From Prevotella sp. (lineage in GTDB: Bacteria; Bacteroidota; Bacteroidia; Bacteroidales; Bacteroidaceae): a stretch of DNA of 53,808 nt. Below, in pieces: positions 1 to 7,642 of this stretch. Numbering within the stretch: the stretch's first letter is position 1; each line of letters starts with the position of its first letter. The stretch covers positions 1-53,808 of the forward strand of contig JAGCPV010000074.1 in NCBI GenBank assembly GCA_017965475.1, written 5' to 3'. Below the pieces are notes generated by a model. The model ran no database searches, was not told where the DNA came from, and was given only the letters and a program-made list of their open reading frames with translations. A program made the translations under genes and the position numbers.

Positions 1-983
1 GTTCCTCCCCAACTGAGGCCGACGCCGAAACCGGCGATCATTACCGTATCGTTTGGCTTGATGACCTGTCGCTCCAGACAGTCCTTCAGACCGATAAGCA
101 CCGTTGACGAGACGGTATTGCCGACGTTTTCCATGTTGATATAGAACTTGTCCTTGGGGAGTACGCAGAACTTACGGATGGTACTGAGCATGAATTTATT
201 GGCCTGATGAAACACGTAATAGTCAATATCGTCTTGGCTGAGATGGTGCTTCTCCAGTAGCTGCTGTATCATCGCCGGTACGGCATCAAGGGTAAAATTG
301 AATATGGCTCCACCATTCATATAGAGGTAGTCATCATACCATGTATGACCATCTTCATCCTCCCGGCTTTCCCCTGTGGGGGATTTATGACGTGCAGCGC
401 CGGTCTTGACGATCAGGTTGTCTGCTCCCTTGCCGTCAGTACCGAGAACAAAGTCCTGGATCTCTGCAAATCCTTCGGTCGAAATCAGACAGGCTGCAGC
501 ACCATCGCCGAAGATGGAGCGGTTGCTCTTATCCTCAGGGTGCAGGTATTTGTTGTATGTCTCGGCTGTCAACAGCAAAATGTTCTGGGCAATGCCAGCA
601 GCAATGAGTCCTTTGGCAAGGGCCATCCCGTAGATACAGCCAGAACAGCCAAGGTTGTAGTCGAAGGCACCGGCATGGGTGGGAATTCCCAGCCTATCCT
701 GTAGGATACAGGCCGTGGAGGGTAGGAAATAGTCAGGACTTTGCGTACACAGCAACAAGAAGTCGATGGATTCCGGACTGATGTGATATTCTTTGAAAAG
801 CTTACGGGCAGCCTTCTCTGCCATGTCGCCGGCCGTCTCGTCGTTGGCGGCAAGATGTCGGCTGTTGACCCCCACCTTCTGTGCGACTTTCTCCACACTC
901 CATTCCGGGAATTCTTTTACTAATTCCTCGTTTGTCACAACCCGTTCAGGTAGATAGTAGGATATTGCCTTGATGTATGCCAT
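1..983 (-). CDS. 3-oxoacyl-ACP synthase III family protein (KAS III), C-terminus cut by window edge
   Basis: The reading frame is open from the ATG at 983 to the left edge, giving 327 residues and ending in GFGVGLSWGG, which in KAS III enzymes lies within a few residues of the C-terminus. The thiolase-fold triad is visible: Cys113 in NLGCSGC, His259 in VFHQAN and Asn289 in NVGNT. The family condenses or transfers acyl groups onto carrier-bound substrates. The gene starts 8 bases after the SDR stop, in a compact minus-strand cassette with a discrete carrier protein and an adenylating enzyme. That context suggests a dedicated acyl-modification pathway rather than housekeeping FabH. Substrate unknown. 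Confidence 0.9.
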   Translation of the reverse strand, partial: MAYIKAISYYLPERVVTNEELVKEFPEWSVEKVAQKVGVNSRHLAANDETAGDMAEKAARKLFKEYHISPESIDFLLLCTQSPDYFLPSTACILQDRLGIPTHAGAFDYNLGCSGCIYGMALAKGLIAAGIAQNILLLTAETYNKYLHPEDKSNRSIFGDGAAACLISTEGFAEIQDFVLGTDGKGADNLIVKTGAARHKSPTGESREDEDGHTWYDDYLYMNGGAIFNFTLDAVPAMIQQLLEKHHLSQDDIDYYVFHQANKFMLSTIRKFCVLPKDKFYINMENVGNTVSSTVLIGLKDCLERQVIKPNDTVMIAGFGVGLSWGG

Positions 984-990
984 AGTCGGA

Positions 991-1734
991 TTAGTTTGCT
1001 CCTCCACTGATTTTGATGTTCGATCCGGTCATCCAGGAGGAGGCACCTGAAAGCAGGTAGATGGCCAGATGGGCGATATCGTCTGGAGTGCCGTACCGCT
1101 TCAGGGGGTAATTCTGTTCATCTGCCTTTAACTGTTCTTCATCTACACCATCTTGTATGATCAGGTCTGTCCAAACCATGGCAGGACTGATGCAGTTGAC
1201 TCTTATCTTACGGGGAGCCAATTCGAGACTGAGACAATTGGCATAGGAGATGATGGCACCTTTCGATGCACTGTAAGCAGCATGACCAATACTTGGTGAC
1301 GCCGAGGCCATAGAGGCGATGAACACGATAGAAGCGCCTTTGTTGATCTTCTTCTGCTCCAATAGCATCTGCTGTAACAAGACAGGACCTTTGAAATTGA
1401 TGTCCATCACACTGCTGACAATCTCTTCAGACAACTGGCGGCAAAGGGTACGGTTGCCGATGCCGGCACAATGAACGATCCCGTCGAGTGGCGGCATGGC
1501 CGTCACCATTTTCTTGACAGCCGACTGGTCTGTCAGGTCGGCAGGAAGAATCTGATGCTCACCATCCTCCAGTTGTCCTAATGTGGCTTCCAACTTCTTC
1601 CGGTCTCGTCCGTTAAGGATGATCGTCGCACCCATCTTGGAACACGCGATAGCGATGCCCCTTCCTATTCCGGAGGAGGCTCCAGTCACTAAAATGACCT
1701 TCCCAGTCAGTGAAAAGGGGTTATAGTCTGTCAT
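991..1734 (-). CDS. SDR family oxidoreductase, FabG-like
   Basis: A 247-residue short-chain dehydrogenase/reductase of classical length. The nucleotide-binding motif TGASSGIG is at residues 17-24, an NAG-like HCAG follows near 88-91, and the catalytic Tyr154 and Lys158 lie in YSASK with Ser141 upstream. The family reduces 3-oxoacyl or other keto substrates with NAD(P)H. Its start codon shares one base with the stop codon of the upstream acyl carrier protein (TAATG), so the two are probably translationally coupled and the carrier-bound acyl group is the likely substrate. The exact substrate cannot be read from sequence. Confidence 0.9.
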   Translation of the reverse strand: MTDYNPFSLTGKVILVTGASSGIGRGIAIACSKMGATIILNGRDRKKLEATLGQLEDGEHQILPADLTDQSAVKKMVTAMPPLDGIVHCAGIGNRTLCRQLSEEIVSSVMDINFKGPVLLQQMLLEQKKINKGASIVFIASMASASPSIGHAAYSASKGAIISYANCLSLELAPRKIRVNCISPAMVWTDLIIQDGVDEEQLKADEQNYPLKRYGTPDDIAHLAIYLLSGASSWMTGSNIKISGGAN

Positions 1735-1964
1735 TATTTCTCAGCCACTAAATGATAAACATCTTCTACCGTTTCGCATGAACGGATCTCCTTGCCTGTG
1801 ATGGTCTTGCCACATTGGGTCTTTACAAAGGCAATAATTCCCATGGCAACCAGTGATCCCCACTCCTCCAAGTCATGGAACTTGGTGTCGGGCTGTATCT
1901 CTGATTTGTCAGTGTCTTCAAATTGCTCTGCAAAATGGGAAACAAATTCTTCTAATTCCATCAT
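1734..1964 (-). CDS. Discrete acyl carrier protein
   Basis: A 76-residue acidic helical protein of typical carrier-protein size. Ser37 in EWGSLVAMG sits where the 4'-phosphopantetheine attachment serine of the DSL motif is expected; the usual Asp is replaced by Gly, as happens in some stand-alone carriers. It overlaps the neighbouring genes on both sides by one to four bases, so it is part of one translationally coupled operon. It probably carries the residue activated by the adenylating enzyme at 2747-4261 to the KAS III and SDR enzymes. It is not adjacent to the usual housekeeping fab genes. Confidence 0.87.
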   Translation of the reverse strand: MMELEEFVSHFAEQFEDTDKSEIQPDTKFHDLEEWGSLVAMGIIAFVKTQCGKTITGKEIRSCETVEDVYHLVAEK

Positions 1965-2737
1965 CTTTTTGCTTGTTTTATGAATGAATAATCGCTGAGA
2001 CCGTCAGGAACAGCCCCAGTCAGTTTATGTAGTTTAATGATCTTCTTGTTGTCGGACCTGATCCAGAAATAGGCAAGTGTGACGCTCTTTTCCACCATGA
2101 TGTTATAGGCATCAAAAAGCAGGAATAATCCGTGCTTGCTCCTGTCAATCCAGATATTCAGGTAGCATTTCTTGCCTTCCAAGGTGAAAATCAGGACACC
2201 GAGTACATGTCCATCCTCCTTATTCACCAAGACCCGTCCCTCTTTGATCATCTCGATCAGTTCAGGCTTGGTTGGCAGATAGTCAGTGTAAACGGAGAAC
2301 TCATCGACATAGAGCAGGTTGAGGATTTCGTCAGCATCTTCTTCCACAGCAAAGGTGCCTATGTCACTCTCCCGGTATTCTATTTCACGATTGTAGTATC
2401 TGTCGTATTGGGCGAGGAAGGTGAATCCGGCATCTGCAAGCACTTGTTCCCAATGGCCGATACCTTTCTTCGTAGGGATATTCAGGACGTACTCTTCATC
2501 GTCAAGTGTCCTTAGAAGATTGACCAGTTCTGCTTCGTCGGAAGAAAGGAGGAAGAGCCGCTGGAAATGGTGTTCTTTTTTCCTCAGCAACAGGGTTTGG
2601 GGAGTTACAAGCATCTCATGGGCGTCAGTCTCACTAACTCCAAAATAGTTAGAGAGAACGATGTCGTGAGTATTCTTGAAATCAGCGACAAGTGCCTGTA
2701 TCTCAGAAGTGGAGATGCTACTAAACGTTTCTTTCAT
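1961..2737 (-). CDS. Acetyltransferase-like (GNAT-fold?) protein in carrier-protein cassette
   Basis: A 258-residue soluble protein with no signal peptide or membrane segment. The C-terminal half (about 120-250) alternates short strands and helices (GHVLGVLIFTLEGKKCYLNIWID, followed by a helix and AYFWIRSDNKKIIKLHKLTG) in a way that resembles GNAT N-acyltransferases, but I do not see an unambiguous acetyl-CoA loop. Its stop overlaps the carrier-protein start by ATGA, and it starts 9 bases after the adenylating enzyme ends. Position suggests it moves an acyl or aminoacyl group to or from the carrier protein. Family assignment is tentative. Confidence 0.6.
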   Translation of the reverse strand: MKETFSSISTSEIQALVADFKNTHDIVLSNYFGVSETDAHEMLVTPQTLLLRKKEHHFQRLFLLSSDEAELVNLLRTLDDEEYVLNIPTKKGIGHWEQVLADAGFTFLAQYDRYYNREIEYRESDIGTFAVEEDADEILNLLYVDEFSVYTDYLPTKPELIEMIKEGRVLVNKEDGHVLGVLIFTLEGKKCYLNIWIDRSKHGLFLLFDAYNIMVEKSVTLAYFWIRSDNKKIIKLHKLTGAVPDGLSDYSFIKQAKR

Positions 2738-2746
2738 TGATTATGA

Positions 2747-4261
2747 TCACCCATTAACCTGTTTCTTGTAATATGACCTGTCGATCTTCCCGCTGCCGTT
2801 CTGTTTCAGGGCATCCTCCCTATAATACTCCGTCGGGATCATATAACGGGGGATCCTGTTGGCGACACCTTTGCGGAACTCGCCCTTGCTGACCTCCTTT
2901 TCCGCCTGATAGAACAAAACGATCTTCTTGTTGTTGAAGTCGTAGGTGGCGCAGCAGTTATCTACCAGCTTGCTGGCGAGGATGGCATTCTCGATCTCGC
3001 CCAGTTCGATGCGGTAGCCGTTGTGTTTGATCTGCGAGTCTTTACGGCCCACATACATGATCTCCCCGCGCTCGTTCCTATATACGATATCACCCGTGCA
3101 GTAGATCGTCTCCGGGTAGTGTTTGTTGAGTGGGTTCTGGATGAAGGCCTGTTGGGTTTTCTCCCAGTCGTTATAATAGCCAAGTGCCAGGGATGATCCT
3201 CTCACGCAGAGTTCACCCTCCTCGTTCACATCTGCCTCACGCTTCTGGTCTGTCAGGATGAGCACGCCACTATTGCGGCAAGCTTTGCCGATGGGAAGTG
3301 GCTCGTCGTCGCCGAACTCACGATCCACCTCGTAATAGGTGCAATCAACCGTTATCTCCGTTGGTCCGTAGAGGTTGGCATACCGGCAGTGCGGCAGATA
3401 CCTGCGCCAGTAGTTCAAGTGCTTGTTGGGCATGACCTCCCCAGCAAAGAAGATGTCTTTCAGATAGGGCATCTCCTGATCCTTCAGAACGTCGTAGTTT
3501 GCCACGTTAATGAGGGCGTAGGGCACCCAGAACACAAATGATATCTTATGCTCGTTCAGGTAATCGACGAGCTGGGCGGGGAAGGTGAAGTGTACCTCCG
3601 GGATGATGTCAAGTGTGGCACCCGTGGCATACATGAGGTAGATGTCGAGTGTCGAGTTGTCGAAATAGAAGGGGGCCTGGTTGCCGATGACGGCGTCGCT
3701 GGTGAAGCCGAACCTGCCAATGGCCCAGTCGATATAGTCAATCACTCCACGGTGCGAGATGACCACACCTTTTGGGGTGCCTGTGGAACCAGAGGTGAAG
3801 ATGGCATAAACAGGGTCTGTGTCTATCTGATCAAGCAGATACTCCTTGGCATCTGCACCAGCCAAAGGCTCATTCTCCAAGACATCCTCTATTACAAATA
3901 CCGCTTTGTCACACATCTGTCTGATCTGCTGTTCGTGGGCCTTGTCTGTGATAATGGCCTCCGATTCCAGCACATTCAGGATCGATTGGATACGGGTGTC
4001 AGGTGATTTCGTGTCGAGTGGCACATAGAAGTTGCCGCTCATGTTGATGCCGGCGAAAGCCTGCACCATGTGACAGCCCTTGGGTATATAGACACCTATG
4101 GGTGATTTCCACAGACCCTTTGCCTTGATGACGTCGGCGATGACAAAGGCTGAACGGAGTAGTTCAGTAAAAGTGATGCCGCCTGACGAGTCCTGAACAG
4201 CAATCTTCTTGGGATGCTTTGCAGTAGTGTTTACAAGATATTCAATGACACTTTTTTGCAT
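2747..4261 (-). CDS. Amino-acid-type adenylating enzyme (ANL superfamily, DltA-like)
   Basis: A 504-residue stand-alone adenylation domain, the size of D-alanine:carrier-protein ligases. Core motifs are in order: IFTSGSTGTPKG (P-loop), FDNSTLDIY, NLYGPTE, YCTGDI, GRKDSQIKHNGYRIELGEIE and the C-terminal NGSGKIDR whose Lys closes the adenylate. It should activate a carboxylate (probably an amino acid) as an acyl-AMP and load it on the carrier protein at 1734-1964. It is the first gene of the minus-strand cassette, with a promoter about 35-60 bases upstream. No membrane-bound DltB or DltD-like partner is visible, so classical teichoic acid alanylation is unlikely. Confidence 0.88.
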   Translation of the reverse strand: MQKSVIEYLVNTTAKHPKKIAVQDSSGGITFTELLRSAFVIADVIKAKGLWKSPIGVYIPKGCHMVQAFAGINMSGNFYVPLDTKSPDTRIQSILNVLESEAIITDKAHEQQIRQMCDKAVFVIEDVLENEPLAGADAKEYLLDQIDTDPVYAIFTSGSTGTPKGVVISHRGVIDYIDWAIGRFGFTSDAVIGNQAPFYFDNSTLDIYLMYATGATLDIIPEVHFTFPAQLVDYLNEHKISFVFWVPYALINVANYDVLKDQEMPYLKDIFFAGEVMPNKHLNYWRRYLPHCRYANLYGPTEITVDCTYYEVDREFGDDEPLPIGKACRNSGVLILTDQKREADVNEEGELCVRGSSLALGYYNDWEKTQQAFIQNPLNKHYPETIYCTGDIVYRNERGEIMYVGRKDSQIKHNGYRIELGEIENAILASKLVDNCCATYDFNNKKIVLFYQAEKEVSKGEFRKGVANRIPRYMIPTEYYREDALKQNGSGKIDRSYYKKQVNG

Positions 4262-4293
4262 GCGTGTATAGTGTACTTATTTATTTTAGGCTG

Positions 4294-4324
4294 CAAAAGT
4301 ACAACTTTTTTGCGTAACGGCCAA
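4294..4324 (-). promoter_or_regulatory. Bacteroidetes-type promoter for the adenylation/ACP cassette
   Basis: On the minus strand the -7 element TACTTTTG (4294-4301) is preceded by TTGG (4321-4324) with a 19-base gap. This fits the Bacteroidetes -33/-7 pattern. Transcription would start near 4287, giving a leader of about 25 bases before the ATG at 4261. Confidence 0.6.
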
Positions 4325-4395
4325 TCTTTTCCGCAAAAACTTTGTTAATTTGGTTAAAAATATATAAACATGGGCTCTTTTAACCTTTCACGCGC

Positions 4396-4424
4396 TTGCG
4401 TTAGGGAAAAGAGTTGTACCTTTG
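4396..4424 (+). promoter_or_regulatory. Bacteroidetes-type promoter for rplM-rpsI
   Basis: The -7 element TACCTTTG (4417-4424) follows a TTG (4396-4398) with an 18-base gap. Initiation near 4431 leaves an unusually long leader of about 225 bases before rplM. Confidence 0.65.
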
Positions 4425-4430
4425 CACTCC

Positions 4431-4657
4431 GATTATTGGGGAGAGACTTAGAATCCCCGTGAAATGTTGTGTGAATAGCGGTGTCTTTGGCCGGGCATAG
4501 TGGTTCGTGAATCAATGTTTCAATGATCCCCGTCGGGGAATGAACCTGATAGGGAGCGCTCGTTAGACTTGCAGCCGGGAGTTAGACCTCGGATGTGGGT
4601 TTGTGTGCGTACATTAAAAATAAGTAAAACTGTTTTTTAGTAGTAAAATTAAAAGAA
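4431..4657 (+). promoter_or_regulatory. Long structured 5' leader upstream of rplM
   Basis: About 225 bases separate the predicted start site from the rplM ATG, with no open reading frame of note. It contains a GGGG/CCCC pair (4438-4441 with 4455-4458) and a perfect TCCCC-GTC-GGGGA hairpin (4527-4539), then an A/T-rich stretch before the ATG. Ribosomal-protein operons are commonly autoregulated through such leaders, and L13 leaders have been proposed computationally in Bacteroidia. I cannot confirm that this one matches a described family. Confidence 0.5.
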
Positions 4658-5119
4658 ATGAACACTTTAAGTTACAAGACTATTTCCGTGAACAAGGAAA
4701 CAGCAAAGAAGGAGTGGGTGGTGATCGATGCCACAGACCAGGTCGTTGGTCGTCTCGCTTCTAAGGTAGCAAAGCTGATTCGCGGAAAGTACAAGCCAAC
4801 TTTCACCCCGCATGTTGATTGCGGTGACAACGTCATCCTTATCAATGCCGATAAGGTGGTATTCACTGGTAAGAAAGAGACCGACAAGGTCTATACCCGC
4901 TACACAGGTTATCCTGGTGGTCAGCGTTTCCAGACTCCTGCCGAGCTGCGCAAGCGCAATGGTGGTGTGGAGAAGTTCCTCCGTCACGCCGTGAAGGGTA
5001 TGCTGCCAAAGGGTCCCCTCGGACGCAGCCTGCTGAACAACCTCTACATCTATGAGGGTACAGAACATCCGCATGAGGCTCAGAAGCCGAAGGCAATTGA
5101 TATTAACCAGTATAAATAA
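4658..5119 (+). CDS. rplM: 50S ribosomal protein uL13
   Basis: A 153-residue protein with the conserved uL13 features WVVIDATDQVVGRLAS near the N-terminus, GDNVILINADKVVFTGKK, and HAVKGMLPKGPLGR in the middle. The protein is part of the large ribosomal subunit. It is followed 9 bases later by rpsI, the usual rplM-rpsI pairing, and both probably share the long leader and promoter upstream. Confidence 0.98.
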   Translation: MNTLSYKTISVNKETAKKEWVVIDATDQVVGRLASKVAKLIRGKYKPTFTPHVDCGDNVILINADKVVFTGKKETDKVYTRYTGYPGGQRFQTPAELRKRNGGVEKFLRHAVKGMLPKGPLGRSLLNNLYIYEGTEHPHEAQKPKAIDINQYK

Positions 5120-5128
5120 TAAGGAAAG

Positions 5129-5515
5129 ATGGAAGTAATTAACGCAATAGGTCGTCGCAAGAGCTCTGTAGCCCGCGTATATGTTTCTGAGGGTACTGGC
5201 AAGATCACGATCAACAAGAAGGAATTAGAGACTTATTTCCCGTCAGCTATCCTGCAGTATGTGGTGAAGCAGCCGCTGAACCTGCTGGAGGTTGCTGAGA
5301 AGTATGATATCAAGGTGAACCTCGATGGTGGTGGTTTTACTGGTCAGAGCCAGGCTCTCCGCCTTGCCATTGCCCGCGCCCTGGTAAAGATTAACGAAGA
5401 GGACAAGAAGAAGCTGAAGGATGCAGGTTTCCTGACACGTGATAGCCGTGAGGTTGAGCGTAAGAAGCCGGGTCAGCCCAAGGCACGTCGTCGCTTCCAG
5501 TTCAGTAAGCGTTAA
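5129..5515 (+). CDS. rpsI: 30S ribosomal protein uS9
   Basis: A 128-residue protein, the usual length. It opens with the conserved AIGRRKSSVARVYV and ends with the basic tail KARRRFQFSKR, whose final SKR contacts P-site tRNA in the small subunit. GGGFTGQSQALRLAIARAL in the middle is typical. It lies directly after rplM, and a 151-base spacer with hairpins separates it from rpsB. Confidence 0.98.
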   Translation: MEVINAIGRRKSSVARVYVSEGTGKITINKKELETYFPSAILQYVVKQPLNLLEVAEKYDIKVNLDGGGFTGQSQALRLAIARALVKINEEDKKKLKDAGFLTRDSREVERKKPGQPKARRRFQFSKR

Positions 5516-5666
5516 ACAATACTGGACTCGTTTAGTATCTAAACTGGTGGGATTCCTTTGGACTACCCTCTGGCTGATTCTGGACAAAGTAATCGCTTTA
5601 GCGCTTTTACCAAGCGTAGCGACTAAAAGAATTAAAAAGAAAGTAAACAATTAAAGATTAAAGACA
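5516..5666 (+). promoter_or_regulatory. Structured rpsI-rpsB spacer, candidate rpsB leader
   Basis: No gene is visible in this 151-base spacer. It contains a perfect inverted repeat GTTTAG-TAT-CTAAAC (5530-5544). A second hairpin pairs TCGCT+GCGCTT with AAGCGT+AGCGA (5593-5622), an 11-pair stem interrupted by a three-base bulge. An A-rich stretch follows before the rpsB ATG. The hairpins lack a clear T-run, so they look more like a processing site or a protein-binding leader than a terminator. Confidence 0.45.
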
Positions 5667-6530
5667 ATGTCAAGAACAAATTTTGATCAGTTGCTCCAGG
5701 CTGGCTGTCACTTCGGTCACCTGAAGCGTAAGTGGAACCCTGCAATGGCTCCCTACATCTATACCGAGCGTAACGGTATCCATATTATCGACCTGCACAA
5801 GACGGCTGCCAAGATTGACGAGGCTGCCGATGCCCTGAAGCAGATTGCCAAGAGTGGCAAGAAGGTCCTGTTCGTCGCTACTAAAAAACAGACAAAGGAA
5901 GTGATTGCTGAGAAAGCTACCAGCATCAACATGCCCTACGTGATTGAGCGCTGGCCCGGTGGTATGCTCACCAACTTCCCGACAATCCGCAAGGCCGTGA
6001 AGAAAATGGCGAACATCGACAAGCTGATGCAGGATGGTACCTATGCCAACCTCTCTAAGCGTGAGCTGCTGCAGATCACCCGTCAGCGTGCCAAGCTGGA
6101 GAAGAACCTCGGTTCTATCGCTGACCTGACCCGTCTGCCGAGCGCACTCTTCGTGGTTGACGTGCTGAAGGAGCAGATTGCCGTTCGTGAGGCCAACCGT
6201 CTGGGTATCCCCGTGTTCGGTATCGTTGATACCAACTCTGATCCTAACAATATCGACTTCGTGATCCCTGCCAACGACGACGCAAAGGACAGCGTAGAGG
6301 TAATCCTCAACGCTTGCTGCACCGCTATCGCTGAGGGTATCGAAGAGCGTAAGGCTGAGAAGGCTGACGAGAAGGCTGCCGACGCCCAGGCTGATGCTGA
6401 GGTTGAGGAGGTGAAGCCCAAGCGTGCTGCCCGCAAGCCCCGTAAGGAGGCTGAGCCCAAGGCTGAGGAGGCTCCTGCTGCCGAGGAAGCTGCTGCTCCC
6501 GCTGAGGAAGAGGCTCCTGCTGCAGAGTAA
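5667..6530 (+). CDS. rpsB: 30S ribosomal protein uS2 with long acidic/Ala-rich tail
   Basis: The first 225 or so residues are a standard uS2 (LLQAGCHFGHLKRKWNPAMAPYIYTERNGIHIIDL, ERWPGGMLTNF, GIPVFGIVDTNSDPNNIDFVIPANDDA). The remaining 60 or so residues are a low-complexity extension, basic in KPKRAARKPRK and then Ala/Glu/Pro-rich, giving 287 residues in total. Such tails are seen in some Bacteroidetes S2 proteins. rpsB is paired with tsf, 37 bases downstream, as in most bacteria. Confidence 0.97.
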   Translation: MSRTNFDQLLQAGCHFGHLKRKWNPAMAPYIYTERNGIHIIDLHKTAAKIDEAADALKQIAKSGKKVLFVATKKQTKEVIAEKATSINMPYVIERWPGGMLTNFPTIRKAVKKMANIDKLMQDGTYANLSKRELLQITRQRAKLEKNLGSIADLTRLPSALFVVDVLKEQIAVREANRLGIPVFGIVDTNSDPNNIDFVIPANDDAKDSVEVILNACCTAIAEGIEERKAEKADEKAADAQADAEVEEVKPKRAARKPRKEAEPKAEEAPAAEEAAAPAEEEAPAAE

Positions 6531-6567
6531 TACATTAAACAATTAAGATTAAACATTAAAGATTATT

Positions 6568-7563
6568 ATGGCAATTTCAATTGACGATATCAAGAAGCTC
6601 CGCGCAATGACCGGTGCTGGTCTGGCTGACGTAAAGAAGGCTCTGACCGAGGCTGAGGGCGACTTCGATAAGGCCAAGGAGCTCCTCCGTGAGCGTGGCC
6701 TCGCTATCGCTGCCAAGCGTAGCGACCGTGAGACATCCAATGGTTGTGTACTTGTAAAGAGCGTTGACGGCTTCGCCGCTATGATCGCTCTGAAGTGTGA
6801 GACCGACTTCGTGGCTAATGGTGCCGACTTCATCGCTCTGACCCAGAGCATCCTCGACGCCGCTATCGCCGCCAAGGCCAAGGATCTCGAGGCTGTGAAG
6901 GCTCTCGACATCAATGGTCAGAGTGCTCAGGACGCTGTGACACAGCGCTCTGGTATCACTGGTGAGAAGATGGAACTCGACGGTTACCTCGTACTCGAAG
7001 GTGAGAACGTGGAGGTCTATGACCACATGGGTAAGCACACCCTGTGCACCATGGTTCAGACCACTCTGAACGCTCCTGAGGTGGGTCACAAGCTCGCTAT
7101 GCAGGTGGCAGCCATGAAGCCTGTGGCTCTTGACTCTGCCAGCATGCCTCAGAGCATCCTCGACGAGGAGTACAAGACGGCTGTTGAGAAGTCTAAACTC
7201 GAGCAGGTGCAGAAGTATGTGGACAACAAACTGAAGAAGGCTGGTATCAACCCCAACCTCGTTGACTCTGAGGATCACATTGAGAGCAACATGGCTAAGG
7301 GCTGGCTCACACAGGCTCAGGCCGACGAGGCCCGCAAACTCATCGAAGAGGGCAAGGCCGAGGGTGAGGCTCAGTTGAAGATGCCTATGATCGAGGGCAT
7401 CGCCAAGGGTCGTGTGCAGAAGTTCCTGAAGGAGAACTGCCTCGTTGATCAGGAGTTCCAGTTCGGTGATGGCGACAAGCAGACTGTCAGCCAGTGGCTC
7501 GCCGCTCAGAACAAGGATCTGAAGATCGCTGACTTCAAGCGCTTCACGCTCGTTGCAGAGTAA
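6568..7563 (+). CDS. tsf: Translation elongation factor Ts
   Basis: A 331-residue EF-Ts, the guanine nucleotide exchange factor for EF-Tu. The N-terminal UBA-like segment IDDIKKLRAMTGAGLADVKKAL is followed by the core motif ALKCETDFVA that contacts EF-Tu. The length and the C-terminal dimerisation region are typical. It is the last gene of the rplM-tsf block and is followed by a strong stem-loop terminator. Confidence 0.98.
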   Translation: MAISIDDIKKLRAMTGAGLADVKKALTEAEGDFDKAKELLRERGLAIAAKRSDRETSNGCVLVKSVDGFAAMIALKCETDFVANGADFIALTQSILDAAIAAKAKDLEAVKALDINGQSAQDAVTQRSGITGEKMELDGYLVLEGENVEVYDHMGKHTLCTMVQTTLNAPEVGHKLAMQVAAMKPVALDSASMPQSILDEEYKTAVEKSKLEQVQKYVDNKLKKAGINPNLVDSEDHIESNMAKGWLTQAQADEARKLIEEGKAEGEAQLKMPMIEGIAKGRVQKFLKENCLVDQEFQFGDGDKQTVSQWLAAQNKDLKIADFKRFTLVAE

Positions 7564-7586
7564 TCTCAAATCACTCTATAATCAAA

Positions 7587-7620
7587 ACCGGCCCTGCTCT
7601 ACAGCAGGGCCGGTTTTTTT
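7587..7620. terminator. Intrinsic terminator after tsf
   Basis: A perfect 12-pair stem ACCGGCCCTGCT / AGCAGGGCCGGT (7587-7598 and 7603-7614) with a CTAC loop and a run of seven T. A-residues on the other side let it also serve the convergent minus-strand gene at 7643. Confidence 0.95.
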
Positions 7621-7642
7621 GTGTTCCTTAGAGGCCCAGAAG

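Noticed and set aside
4431-4657. tRNA or rRNA fragment in the rplM leader
   Set aside because: No cloverleaf, anticodon arm or TTCGA-type T-loop at the correct spacing could be found.
5670-7569. Long minus-strand frames opposite rpsB and tsf
   Set aside because: These genes are highly expressed with biased codons that leave the antisense frame open. The sense products are unmistakable.
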